A DNA stretch of 64,000 nucleotides from Mugil cephalus (taxonomy: Eukaryota > Chordata > Actinopteri > Mugiliformes > Mugilidae). Shown piece by piece: positions 22,043 to 32,125 of the stretch. The stretch spans positions 19,846,974 to 19,910,973 of the forward strand of contig NC_061786.1 in assembly GCF_022458985.1 (NCBI RefSeq), in the 5' to 3' direction. The first letter of the stretch is position 1; each line of letters opens with the position of its first letter. The notes beneath the pieces are model-generated. The model searched no databases. It was not told where the DNA came from and was given only the letters and a program-made list of their open reading frames with translations. The translations under genes and the position numbers were made by a program.

Positions 22043-22094
22043 AGCTTCACTGATCCTGCTTATTTTGGTCAAGGCACCAAACTGACAGTTTTAG
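22043..22094 (+). CDS. TRBJ: TRBJ segment J5
   Basis: Encodes SFTDPAYFGQGTKLTVL; donor G|GTAAGT at 22095. Heptamer CACTGTG 22036-22042. The nonamer position reads GTTTCATGC, a form shared with J6. Intact. Confidence 0.9.
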
Positions 22095-22210
22095 GTAAGT
22101 TTTCTCTTTGATTGTGTTAATTTGGATCATTTAGAGCGTTACAGCAGTAGACTTTAACAGGTGTAATGTTGGTAACGCAGAAGTTTCATGCTTGGTATTT
22201 TTTCACTGTG

Positions 22211-22261
22211 ACAATGTTAACGAAGCTTAATTTGGAAAAGGAACCAAACTGACTGTTTTGG
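22211..22261 (+). pseudogene. TRBJ: TRBJ segment J6 with germline stop
   Basis: Reads NVNEA-stop-FGKGTKLTVL: the codon before FGKG, normally Tyr, is TAA (22228-22230). The stop lies 18 bases inside the J edge, so only deep trimming during joining could remove it. Heptamer CACTGTG 22204-22210 and donor G|GTAAGT are intact. Most joins to it would be unproductive. Confidence 0.87.
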
Positions 22262-22398
22262 GTAAGTGTATTTTAAGTATTAAAAAAAAAAGTGGAATGA
22301 CGTTTGTAACTGCAGTAAAGCCTCAGGTATCAGAACATATCTTGGTGTTCAGTTTAAGTTCAGGTCGGTACTTTTTGACATGACGCTGAAGCACTGTG

Positions 22399-22446
22399 CC
22401 AATTATGAAGCTTATTTCGGTCAGGGGACAAAACTGACTGTTCTTG
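22399..22446 (+). CDS. TRBJ: TRBJ segment J7
   Basis: Encodes NYEAYFGQGTKLTVL, among the shortest J segments here; donor G|GTGAGT at 22447. Heptamer CACTGTG 22392-22398; T-rich nonamer region ACTTTTTGA about 22370-22378. Intact. Confidence 0.9.
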
Positions 22447-22510
22447 GTGAGTATGAGCTCAAAATGTATTCCGTTTAATTCACACGTTAAAAAATAAGTT
22501 AGGAGAAAGG

Positions 22511-22539
22511 TTCGGGGTGGAATTCGGTAACCGCTCTAG
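22511..22539 (+). pseudogene. TRBJ relic between J7 and J8
   Basis: The stretch opens with TTCGGGGTGGAATTC and ends CCGCTCTAG followed by GTAAG. It lines up with the 3' half of J8 (TTCGGAGCTGGAAC, then CCGTTTTAG and GTAAG) with a net 2-bp loss. There is no RSS and no readable frame. Reading it as a decayed J is an inference from this one alignment. Confidence 0.5.
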
Positions 22540-22632
22540 GTAAGATAAGAAAAAAGAAGCTGGAATAATTTCCAGGTGGTACAGATAAAGAGGCAGCAGG
22601 AAGAGGTTTTGTCACAGTTGAAAGTCTCTGTG

Positions 22633-22682
22633 CTCCTATAACGAAGCTTACTTCGGAGCTGGAACTAAACTCACCGTTTTAG
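22633..22682 (+). CDS. TRBJ: TRBJ segment J8
   Basis: Encodes SYNEAYFGAGTKLTVL; donor G|GTAAGA at 22683. Heptamer CTCTGTG 22626-22632 (second base T for A, a position usually essential) with a fair nonamer GGTTTTGTC 22605-22613. The coding part is intact, but the heptamer change could disable it. Parent of the relic at 22823. Confidence 0.85.
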
Positions 22683-22822
22683 GTAAGAAAACCTGCAATA
22701 ATCTAATCTCGTTGTCTCTCAGCATCTCATTTGTATTATGAGATTAAAAGTGACACTTGGAAAAGAAAATAAATAATATATATTCCATGAGACAGCGAGG
22801 CATAAATAAAAACTCCATGAAA

Positions 22823-22848
22823 AGCTGGAACTAAACTCACCGTTTTAG
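22823..22848 (+). pseudogene. Truncated duplicate of the J8 3' end
   Basis: Starting at AGCTGGAACTAAACTC, 26 bases plus the donor GTAAGA repeat the end of J8 exactly. The RSS, the CDR3 part and the FG codons are missing. It could act only as an extra splice donor, and only if transcribed unrearranged. Confidence 0.8.
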
Positions 22849-23085
22849 GTAAGACAGTGAAAACTATTCAGTCCTTTATACATGAAATGATCCGCAGGAG
22901 GATTCAGTGGAAAGTTATTCATTTTATAACTGCTCTGTAATTTTAAACGGACACGAATCCACAGTTTAATATCTTAAAGAACAGATTTAATGTGCATGAT
23001 GTACTAAAAAGAGAGCACACGGGCGGCATGCAGCAGTCAGGGCTGGAAGCTTGAGTAGATTTTTCTGCAGCCGTGTATCAGTGTG

Positions 23086-23137
23086 ACCAGCTATGAACCT
23101 GCTTACTTTGGCAGCGGCACCAAACTGACTGTGTTAG
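23086..23137 (+). CDS. TRBJ: TRBJ segment J9
   Basis: Encodes TSYEPAYFGSGTKLTVL; donor G|GTAAGA at 23138. Heptamer CAGTGTG 23079-23085, 12-bp spacer, nonamer GATTTTTCT 23058-23066 (7 of 9 match). Intact. Confidence 0.9.
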
Positions 23138-23409
23138 GTAAGAAAAAAAAAATTACATGCAATAAATGTTTGATGTATGAGCAACAATTTGGCTAAATTT
23201 GCATAGTTATTGTTTATAATGTTTTTATGCAGAGATTACTGTAGAAGAAAACTCTGTAAAATCTGTTTCAATTGGTTGAATGTATCTATTAATGCCTTGT
23301 CTTGGGGCTGTGAATACTGTGCAGAAGGTAAAAAGCAGTAAATAAGTCGTGGATGAAGTAGCAGGTTGTCAAAGTATAGTGAGTTTTTTACATGCGAGTC
23401 TGCAGTGTG

Positions 23410-23460
23410 CTGACACTTATCCTGCTTATTTTGGAGAAGGAACGAGGCTAACGGTTCTTG
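23410..23460 (+). CDS. TRBJ: TRBJ segment J10, last before TRBC
   Basis: Encodes DTYPAYFGEGTRLTVL; donor G|GTAAGA at 23461. Heptamer CAGTGTG 23403-23409 and nonamer AGTTTTTTA 23382-23390 with a 12-bp spacer. It lies 137 bp before TRBC exon 1. Intact. Confidence 0.9.
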
Positions 23461-23597
23461 GTAAGAGACGAAAGAAAAAAAAACTGTGTGTACAGCTGTA
23501 ATGATCATGAAGCTTTAATGTTGTGTCTTAATCCTCACACTGAGATGTGTATTATCTAGTTTCATCATGGCTTTCTTGTGTGTTTTTGTCCTTGCAG

Positions 23598-24353
23598 AAC
23601 CAGGCCGTAATATCACCCGTCCAGAAGTAAAAATACTCGGCCCGTCACCAAAGGAATGCAAAAATAAGACCCTGGTTTGTGTCGCCTCTGGCTTCTACCC
23701 GGACCACGTCACTGTGTCTTGGGAGATGAATGGGGACACCAGCAACCTAAGTGTGGCAACGGACAACAATGCTCAGAGGGACAAAGACAGAGGGACCTAC
23801 AGAATCACCAGCAGACTGACGCTCAAAAACACAGACTGGGGAAACCCAGACAATATATTCAACTGCACTGTCAGCTTCTTCGATGGAAAAGCAACCAGCA
23901 TTTATTATAAATCAATTGAGGGTGTTAAAGGTGCATCTTTTTAAAAATAAATAGTGGATCTATTATTATATAAAAAAAATAATAACTTCTTCATCTAATC
24001 TGTTTTATTCTTTTATCAGGTAAACAACAAGGGCCCATAACAAGAAGTAAATACACGATTTATACAATTCAAGTCTTAACTGCACCAAATAGCCAGCTCC
24101 ATATATCACACTGAACGTCTCCTCTTTCTCCAGAGAGGTTCCTGAGGGTCTCTCAGTCCGGCAAACTCTGCTACGGGGTCCTCATCTTCAAGAGCTTCGT
24201 CTACGGAGCCTTCGTCGCGTTCTTCGTGTGGAAGCTCCAGGTTTGTGATGAGATCTCGTACATTTACCCAACATAAGCAGGTGTAAGTGTGTTTACACGG
24301 CGCTAAGTCTCTTTTCTCTTGTGTTGCAGAAATCTGCAGGAAAACAGGACTGA
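23598..24353 (+). CDS. TRBC1: T-cell receptor beta constant gene, four coding exons
   Basis: The constant part of the TCR beta chain, which pairs with alpha and binds CD3. Exon 1 23598-23930 is the C1-type Ig domain: TLVCVASGFYP (Cys28), VSWEMNG (Trp42), IFNCTVSFF (Cys90), plus an extra Cys21. Exon 2 24020-24046 is a 27-bp hinge (GKQQGPITR) without cysteine. Exon 3 24134-24240 holds the membrane segment with the charged lysine of the family (VLIFKSFVYGAF), and a cysteine (SGKLCYG) at its outer edge. Exon 4 24330-24353 gives the short tail KSAGKQD and stop. Phase 1 joins to J. About 163 residues in all. The mammalian-type interchain cysteine in exon 2 is missing; Cys133 might replace it (inference). 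Confidence 0.95.
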
Positions 24354-24596
24354 GAGCTGAGCTGAGGTCTTAGAACGAATCTTCAGGGAGATGGAGGATT
24401 CTGTAAATAATGTGTTTTGCAGCAGCTTTGCATTCAATCATATATAAATGAGCCAACAAAATCCTGCTAAGGTCAGAGGAGCAGTTCAGTTCTAGGTATA
24501 ATATTAAACTTTCTAATGAAATGTAGTTTCATTTTTCTTGCATCTGTTTTTTTCTTTTAACCATTTCCAGTTACTGTTACGCTTAATTTTCTTCTC

Positions 24597-24602
24597 AATA
24601 AA
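24597..24602 (+). terminator. Polyadenylation signal of TRBC
   Basis: AATAAA 244 bp after the TRBC stop codon, followed by a GT-rich stretch (CAGTGTCTCATCGTGTCTTC). It is the first AATAAA after the stop and fits the 3' end of the transcript. Confidence 0.75.
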
Positions 24603-24974
24603 CGTTAGTCAGAGGATCAGTGTCTCATCGTGTCTTCCTACACCCAACATCACTTCTTCCAGAGCCTATTTTTAGAAGCTCATTTATCTGCCTCTTTTCT
24701 GAGAAGTCAGTTTCTTTTCTCTCCCACTTTGTGTTGAAATATCTCAGCAAGGGGAAACTTCCCATGCTGCTTCATTTAAGTTGTAACATTTTCCAGTAAA
24801 CACACTTGAAGGTGACATATCCTTTCTCGATTAACTAAAACTGATAAACTATATGGATGAACTGGATCCTCACGCTAATAAAGGGTGCTAATCAGCACTG
24901 GGTCACGTTTTCTCACTTTAGCACAAATAAGAAAATCTGCATTTGTTCGTATTTATTGTGTGTATGAAACAATA

Positions 24975-25260
24975 GCAGCAGGAAAGTAAATGTGAGAGCG
25001 AGAATCTATCAGAGTGTGACAGGAAATGAGCGTTGTCATCTGTGAACAGAAGAAGGTCAAAGCTGTCGTTGCTGAGGAAGATGAAGCCGCTCGGAGGCAG
25101 AGGATGTGGTCGCAGAGCAGCCTGCAGAATCGCTCTCTGCGCAGAGAAAAACGACCGAGGTGAAACCTTCCGCTTCACCGCAACCTCCGGCTCAGAGAGT
25201 CGCACCTGCACGTCTGCACAGCTCTGAGCAAACAGCTGGAGACGCTTCCTGCTCTGTGTC
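24975..25260. promoter_or_regulatory. Candidate TCR-beta enhancer 3' of TRBC
   Basis: GC-richer island about 0.4 kb past the polyadenylation signal. It has AGGAAA sites (from 24979 and 25021), a fused ETS-RUNX site AGGATGTGGT (25101-25110), a second close pair CCTTCCG (25166-25172) and ACCGCA (25177-25182), and E-boxes CACCTG (25203-25208) and CAGCTG (25233-25238). Mammalian TRB enhancers lie 3' of TRBC and use ETS/RUNX composites and E-boxes. Small ORFs on both strands here are unlikely to be genes. Function is inferred. Confidence 0.42.
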
Positions 25261-25299
25261 AACTGAAGCTGAACAATGTTTTATATAAACGCAAATATA

Positions 25300-25990
25300 C
25301 CAGCTGTTCACTGGGATCTGGTGAATGTTTTTACGTTGCAGGTAACGTCAAAGCAAAGATCTGGACATTTTATTAATTAAAAATATATTCTCGTATAACA
25401 GCCCTGCATTAAATCCCACTTAAGGACTCTTATAACGTTTAGTTTGTGATGAAACAGTGTCAGAAAAGTGGCGAAGTGTTTCTGTTATTTAGCCGAGCCC
25501 CCTGACTTAAGTGTCAAAATAATAGGAACATGTGTAGATGCTGAATATCATAACCTCCATGAAGCTTAAGATTTAGTGCAGACAACAATATATAAAATGT
25601 TTGTGTCTAATCCGTCCCGCTTGTATTTTTATCCTACTGAAACATAGGATGAAGACTTTTTTTTTTTTACCATTTGTTTCCTTGAAAAACATGTTTGCTG
25701 TGACTCTGGTCAGATAAACAGGAAGCAACAGAAATGTGACATCTGCTTTGTTCTAATATTTCTAAGTTGTTCCATGTTTCTATTGATTAAGTCAGAAAGG
25801 CAGCGAATAAATTGCTCTATTGCTTAGAAACATACACAAACTTCATTTTAAGATGTAAACTATGTGAGAAACAGTCAAGTGTTAAAGTGTTATTTAACAC
25901 AATGAGATTATGTTTTTAACTTTAAGGATAAAATCTGCTGACGTCTTCTTAATGGGGTTTGGTATCGGACTTTAACTGCTGAGCCACATA
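25300..25990. other. Intergenic, no gene seen
   Basis: AT-rich spacer without recognisable coding, RSS or transposon signal. Confidence 0.5.
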
Positions 25991-26007
25991 AGAGGATAAA
26001 ATAATAA

Positions 26008-26585
26008 ATCTGCTGCACCGATCCCCCTTTTTCACCACCGATATCGATACCAATATCTGAGGTTTAGTATCAGCCGATATTGATCCGATACCGATACAGA
26101 AAAACAGCGTGAAATTATGGTAACAAACACTAAGTTTCATTGTGTGGAAAAGACTGGGATCATCCTTTTGTGCAAGGCAACATCAGATTTGACCTATTTA
26201 AAAAAAAAAAAATAAATAATAAAAAAAATAAAAAGATATAAATGTACTGAATTACTAATTTATTTAATAATTGTGGACCAGTAAAACAATCTTAACCACC
26301 AAAATATAACAAGTGTAACTGGTTCAGTCAGTGCAATTAGGGACGAAAAATCCAATGTAAAACAAAATAAATATTAAATAATAAATAAAGGAACTGAAAT
26401 TGAGAAAAAAAAAACAACAGCTTCACTAGCTTGGTTGGTAGACTTTCTAAATAAACAGCAATCAGCTCTTAATATAGTTTAGTGCAAATGGGAATTAAAC
26501 ATCCATTACCGATACTGATCAGCCCGATCTAGAATTTTTCTTCGATATCGGTACCGATACCAATATCAGATCGGTGCATCCCTAA
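26008..26585. mobile_element. Non-autonomous hAT-like element (MITE relic)
   Basis: Flanked by inverted ends: left CTGCACCGATCC with CCGATATCGATACCAATATC; right GATATCGGTACCGATACCAA then TATCAGATCGGTGCATCCCT. Internal CCGATATTGATCCGATACCG adds sub-terminal repeats. About 0.58 kb with no transposase. The ends are of the GGGATGCACCGATC type common in fish hAT elements. Target duplications cannot be set with confidence because the left tip is diverged. Confidence 0.6.
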
Positions 26586-26635
26586 TTACAATTGCACACT
26601 CTAGTTTATCTAGTCATAGATGGGCCTATATATCG

Positions 26636-27010
26636 ATCAGGCATAACATTATGACTGCTTTCCTAATATTATGTAGGTCTCTCTTGTGCCTCCTCAACAG
26701 TTGTGATCCATCAGAGAATGGTGGGGGCCTCCTGAGGGTCCTGTGGTGTCTGGTAACAGGATGTTGTTTGGGTCCTATGGGTTGAGGGGAGGGGCCTCTG
26801 TGGATCATCCCACAGAAACACGCCTTGTGCCGTTCTTTATGTTTCATGGAGTTGAACCTAAAGCATTTCTGTGTGTGTGTCTAGAAGTGTAGTTGCTATG
26901 AGGTGGGGGTGTCCGGTCTGGTCTAGGTGGGTGCTACATGTCTAAGTAACATCCACACACGAACGCCAGGTCCAGAAAATTGAGTTGTCACAAAATAGTT
27001 AATGTCATTT
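26636..27010 (-). mobile_element. Tc1-like transposon relic (reverse)
   Basis: Reverse copy of a fish Tc1/mariner element: the terminal CGATCAGGCATAACATTATG, then pieces of the transposase 3' part (GTAGGTCTCTCTTGTGCC, then GGATGATCCCACAGAAACAC on this strand). After a gap follows the segment matching the TTCTGCTGGGAAACGTTTGG / GATGTTACTTAG part of the 36.6-kb relic. Internally deleted and not functional. Confidence 0.65.
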
Positions 27011-27019
27011 CCTTCCCCC

Positions 27020-28900
27020 ACTAGTGGTTTTAATCTTTTTGCTGACTGATAATTATTATTAGATGAGTAGAGAAACTTTCTGGTGATAGTGTTGGAATTA
27101 AACAAACGTTTTAAATGTCTGTAACCACATAAAGCAGAAGTGTTTTTCCTTTAACAGCATTTAAATGATTTAACTTTACCCAAACACATCATGTTTGTAA
27201 CAATAGATTCAAATACAAATAGACCAACATGCTCAGTTTAAAGAAGCTCAGTGAGACCTCTGATGGTGCAAACTGGATGTCGTGTCATGTGTGTGAGTGA
27301 CACACATGCATCCAAGGCAACACAAATATTAACTACACAGACAGAATTAGCAACAAGTACAATTATGTACAAGTTAAATATGAATTATTTATAAAAAGAG
27401 ATAATGATGGAGCTGATAGGGAACCAGAGTTTATGTCAGAATACCTCTAAGATTATAATGTAAATCAGCCCCTTATACTCACACATAGATACTTAAAGTC
27501 CTTGAGAGGAAGTGAAGCATTTACACTCCAGTTTCAGTAGTATTCAGGTATAAATTTACCTTGACTTTAGCCTGTGTCAAGGAGTCAACTACTTTTATTG
27601 AGACTGAAACTACAGCAGGAGCACAAACTGTTCTCACGACCCGTATGTTGTATAAATGAGAGTCTGCTGGTACTTTATCAGTGTATGGGTGAGTTGAAGC
27701 ACATATGTTAATTTGAACTGAGGAGAAAAAGTAAAGAGACGCACTAAAAAGAGTCATAACTGTTGGACCCCTCCCCATTTCCTTTCCTCTTTGGTTTAGG
27801 AGAGCTTTACGTTTTATGTTGTGCGTGATGACGCAACTTAAACTCACCTCTGATGTTCATCCAGCTGTGCTGAGTGGAAGCTGCACATCTGGCCAACTGT
27901 CAGACTGCCATCTGCTGGATGAACCTGCAACACAGCAACACAGCACCTGAGCATGGAGTCCAAAGTCTTTTGTAACAAGGCAACATTTATATCTGAATCT
28001 CCTGCGGTTTGAATCGAACGTTAAGCTAAAATGCAGGTCGTTGCTGAGGATAAGTGATCTTTAAGCAGTTATATTGTTACATCCAAGTTACTGCATCTTC
28101 TAGTTAATGCGGCTGTCTCTGTTCATTAGTGCTCATACAGTAGCACTGAGATAAAAGGACACAAATAAGAAGCTGATAGCCGAGTCATTTCATCCATCAC
28201 AAACTGTTAATGCTCTTTATATGTGGCTCATTTAATACACTGCGGATTAAGTTATGTCTACACATCTGATTCATTCACAGGTATCAGTCAAATCCTGATG
28301 AATGTGTTGGATTATTTTAAGATTAGATGAAAAAGAGAAATAATCCTTTATTTATTCCACAGTGGGGACATATGCAGGGTTGCAGGGGCAGACAGGCAAA
28401 AGGAGGGTGCACACAACAGATAAAAAAATAAAAAAATAAATTAATACAAAAATAGAAAATTATTTGAGCAGTTTCTCTGAAAGAATAAAGATTTGTCACA
28501 TATGAGAACGTAGTAGAGATGTAGTGGTGTGTTTCTTTATGCAGATCAGCTGTTTTGACACAATACTGACCCACTCAGAGTGTATTTGAATTGAAATTGG
28601 TTTGTTTAAAGTCAGATATCATAATTTCAAACAGACTAAGGTCAAAGTTCAGGTTCAGGAACGACAGAAGCAAAATAAAAAGAATCAGAATGAAACTTCA
28701 CAGCCTTTTAACCTTTAACTATTCATTTATAAATCATTCTTTTTTATACATTTTCCAGCTGCAGCTTGATACATGACTAAAACCCGGTAGCAGTTGACGT
28801 GAACGTGCTGTGATGGACTGTAGGGGTTGCAGAGACACTCCCACCTGCAGCTCTTCTTACATGAAATATAAAACCTGAGACTGTGGCACTTTCACCACGA
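27020..28900. other. Intergenic between TRBC region and V16
   Basis: No gene seen. Small ORFs on both strands lack family features. The last 100 bp form the V16 promoter region. Confidence 0.5.
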
Positions 28901-28919
28901 CGTGGATGTCATCATCACT

Positions 28920-29354
28920 ATGCATGGCCTCCTCATACTGTCAGCTGCTTGGCTGTGGTCAGCAGGTAATTAAAAACAACTTTAACTGTGGACATTTACA
29001 AATATAACTGTGTCACTATGTCTTTTTGCATTATTCTACACACTCACAGGTCTAACTGATGGAAGTGGTGTCCAGCAGACCGACATACTGTGGGGGAAGA
29101 TGGGTGAAAATGCAACAATGCACTGCAACCACACAAAGGCAGCTGACTACATTTATATGTACTGGTACAGACAGCTGCCTGGAGAAAATATGAAGCTGAT
29201 CGTGTTCACAAGTACAGCCAAAGCAGATCATGACTTTGGAAATTTCAGCAAAGAGAAATTCTCAGCCACCAAGACTGTAGTTGATAGTGGGACGTTCACA
29301 GTGAAGAATCTGCAGCCAGGAGATAAAGGCTTGTATTTCTGTGCTGTGAGTAAA
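28920..29354 (+). CDS. TRBV: TRBV gene V16 (family X, copy 1), first V after TRBC
   Basis: Leader exon 28920-28965 (MHGLLILSAAWLWSAG), V exon 29050-29354. The leader and promoter differ from those of the other X genes, which all share MVGIRHSLLSL. FR1 GLTDGSGVQQTDILW, cysteine in TMHCNHTK, MYWYRQLPG in FR2, end YFCAVSK. Heptamer CACAGTG 29355-29361, 23-bp spacer, nonamer ACAAAAACC 29385-29393. Open frame. It lies 3' of the constant gene in the same orientation, so it cannot join the D of this window by deletion. Confidence 0.92.
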
Positions 29355-29561
29355 CACAGTGATACAGACGCATTTAATAGCTGAACAAAAACCTCCTCTG
29401 CTCTGTTCCTGTTTGTATTTATCAGCTCAGCTGTAGAGGGACCTCAAGTACAACCACAATAATGTGACACTCCCACATCTTCATCTCTCTGTAATATCAG
29501 ACCTCCCCTCACACATTCTGACAGTGACTCTGGTCTATAAGTTCAGATTATTCACAACAAC

Positions 29562-30051
29562 ATGATGATCACAACTGCTCTGATCCAACTCTCTGCAGCT
29601 CTGCTCTGTATTGGAGGTACTGAACACGGAGAAGCAAGATGTCTTAGCTTCATATTAATGATTTCATTTTGTTTTCAAAGGTCCTGCAACATGATGTGGT
29701 GATTTTTATTTAGTTTTTTTTCCTCCCTAACAGGTCTAACTGATGGAGGTGACGTCACTCAGACTCCTCTGCTGTGGAAGAACCAGAGTGACTCTGCCAC
29801 CATGAACTGCAGTCACGCTAAGGGTGTCTCGTACTCCCAGATGTACTGGTACAGACAGCGACCTGGAGAGTTCATGAAACTAATCGTCCTGACAACCTTA
29901 ACTCCACCACATAAGTATGAAAGTGGATTCAACCAGGAGAAATTTCTCCTGGTTGAACAACACACTGAAGAACAACACTCAGACTGGATCTCTGATGGTG
30001 AAGGAGCTTCTGGCTGAAGACAGTGGAGTGTATTTCTGTGCTGTGAGTGTA
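29562..30051 (+). pseudogene. TRBV: TRBV gene V17 (family Y, copy 1), frameshifted
   Basis: Leader exon 29562-29616 (MMITTALIQLSAALLCIGG), V exon 29734-30051. FR1 GLTDGGDVTQTPLLW, cysteine in TMNCSHAK, MYWYRQRPG. In FR3, after QEKF, a net 13-bp insertion (GAACAACAC-type direct repeat around 29950-29970) shifts the frame, giving a stop at 30015-30017 in place of the CAVS end. RSS intact: CACAGTG 30052-30058, ACAAAAACC 30082-30090. The insertion looks like a small tandem slip. Confidence 0.88.
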
Positions 30052-30090
30052 CACAGTGATACAGGTGATAGAGACAGCTGAACAAAAACC

Positions 30091-31477
30091 CAACTATTGG
30101 ACTCAAGTCAGTGTCTTTAATGACCTGTAGGGGGAACTCTACACCTGTTGAGCACAGACACTGAAAGAGAGTCTGGCCAAGTCAAATCACAGGCGCCATG
30201 TTTGCTACAACGGAGGTTAGATTCTACAGTGTAACCCTATGGGATGGATGTGTTATGCTAAAATAAATGTCTTATTTTTACCATTAACGGGCCTATAAAT
30301 GTTATTGCCAACCTCCGTCAATATGTAAAAGGCCCTCACTTAAATATCCCAGCGTCTACTTCCTTCAAATATCTTAAATGAGCCTGAAAATGCTTTGTAG
30401 CTCCAATCACCTCATCAGTCATGGAGCCGTGTTTACTTTCTCCTCAGTCTCATCCATCACCGTTAAAAGGTTGAAATTACTCAGAAAAATAATAAATACT
30501 CAGAAATAGTGAAAATTAAACTAGTCTTGCTGTTATTTACTGTTATCATTAGTATTATCATGATAACATTAGCACACTAGCCATAATAACTTAGTAGTAA
30601 CCATGGTAAAATTATGTGTAAATTAAATTTGTCTATCTACATGGACATAAATGACATGCACACATGGGTTTCACAGCATATATGATGGTAGCTGCTATGT
30701 TTCCAAGCCTTTAGTCTAGATAACTAGCTAGCATAAGGCTAGCAAAAGGCTTGGTTAACTTCATTCATTTGTAAAGCAGTGTTAAGCGATTTTGAGATCG
30801 ACATCCAGTTCTTCCTGTTAATCTTCTGCTCTCATAACTTTCTCCATTTTTGTTCACTGGGGAAACGATCGAGTTTCCATTTCGTTTTCCTGATCCTGTG
30901 CTGGAGCCGTTGGCTGAGCCCTGTGGTATATTTTAACTTTTATCCAATTTTATTCTCTGTGTGTATCTGTATCCAACATGGCGCCCATGAAACATGTGAC
31001 CAGCTCAGAACCATCAGCACAGCTGGATAGCTCAGACAGTCCATTCCCTAGTTGGCCAGGCTCTCTAATATACGGCTCTGGTGGAGCATGGCATTTTTAT
31101 TTATTGTTCACGTTCAGTGTTTGTGGTAGTGATGGCTTTGCTTTGTAATTCTTTTAACCGCACAAAGAATTAAAGAAAATACATGAACCACTTTTATATC
31201 AACCCAGATTATATTCCTTAACTTGTGTGATGTTGTACTATGATGAAAGTGGAAAACATGCATAAGTAACCGTCCTGAAAGTTAAACATAAAAAAATCAC
31301 AGCCTCCTCAACTCGTCCTGTACCTTATTTTTTTTTTTGTTTGCTTGCTTGTTTTTGTCATTAACGTCAGCCTACAGGAAGAGAGAACGTCACACTCTGC
31401 ACTGACACACCTTCTTGCATCTCTTCAGGGCTCTGTAGCCAAATCTGACAGATAAGTGAGACTCTCTGCTTTAGGAC
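30091..31477. other. X/Y spacer with about 0.8 kb not in sister spacers
   Basis: The left 200 bp (to about 30290) and right 280 bp (from about 31095) match the spacers after V20 and V22. The middle about 0.8 kb is present only here. It contains no recognised transposon ends or V pieces; an 83-codon ORF (30779-31030) is without family features. Confidence 0.55.
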
Positions 31478-31918
31478 ATGGTTGGTATCAGACACAGTCT
31501 CCTCAGCTTGTTGCTGTTTGTGTTCTGGATAAAAGGTAAAGTACTGGAAGATCAGATGATATAATTCAACAATCAGGAGCTGCTCAAATGTTCATCTGTG
31601 GTAACTTTCACAGGTCTAACTGATGGAAGTGGTGTCCAGCAGACCGACATACTGTGGGGGAAGATGGGTGAAAATGCAACAATGCACTGCAACCACACAA
31701 AGGGAACTGACTACTTTTATATGTACTGGTTCAGACAGCTGCCTGGAGAAAATATGAAGCTGGTGGTATCCACAATGGTCGGCAAAGCAGATCATGACTT
31801 TGGAAATTTCACCAAAGAGAAATTCTCAGCCACCAAGACTGTAGCTGATAGTGGGACGTTCACAGTGAAGAATCTGCAGCCAGGAGATAAAGGCTTGTAT
31901 TTCTGTGCTGTGAGTAAA
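31478..31918 (+). CDS. TRBV: TRBV gene V18 (family X, copy 2)
   Basis: Leader exon 31478-31535 (MVGIRHSLLSLLLFVFWIKG), V exon 31614-31918. CDR1 GTDYFYMYWFRQ and CDR2 VVSTMVGKADHD set it apart from V16. Heptamer CACAGTG 31919-31925, nonamer ACAAAAACC 31949-31957. CRE-like AACGTCA at 31386-31392. Open frame, probably functional. Confidence 0.93.
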
Positions 31919-32125
31919 CACAGTGATACAGACGCATTTAATAGCTGAACAAAAACCTCCTCTGCTCTGTTCCCGTTTGTATTTATCAGCTCAGCTGTAG
32001 AGGGACCTCAAGTACAACCACAGTAATGTGACACTCCCACATCTTCATCTCTCTGTAATATCAGACCTCCCCTCACACATTCTGACAGTGACTCTGGTCT
32101 ATAAGTTCAGATTATTCACAACAAC

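Noticed and set aside
25033-25288. Overlapping small ORFs on both strands as a gene 3' of TRBC
   Set aside because: Low-complexity composition without family motifs or splice context; the GC-rich regulatory island explains the open frames.
24603-28919. Second D-J cluster or second constant gene between TRBC and V16
   Set aside because: Searched by eye for FGxG-LTVL plus donor and for 12/23 RSS pairs; none found. Only transposon relics and AT-rich DNA are present.
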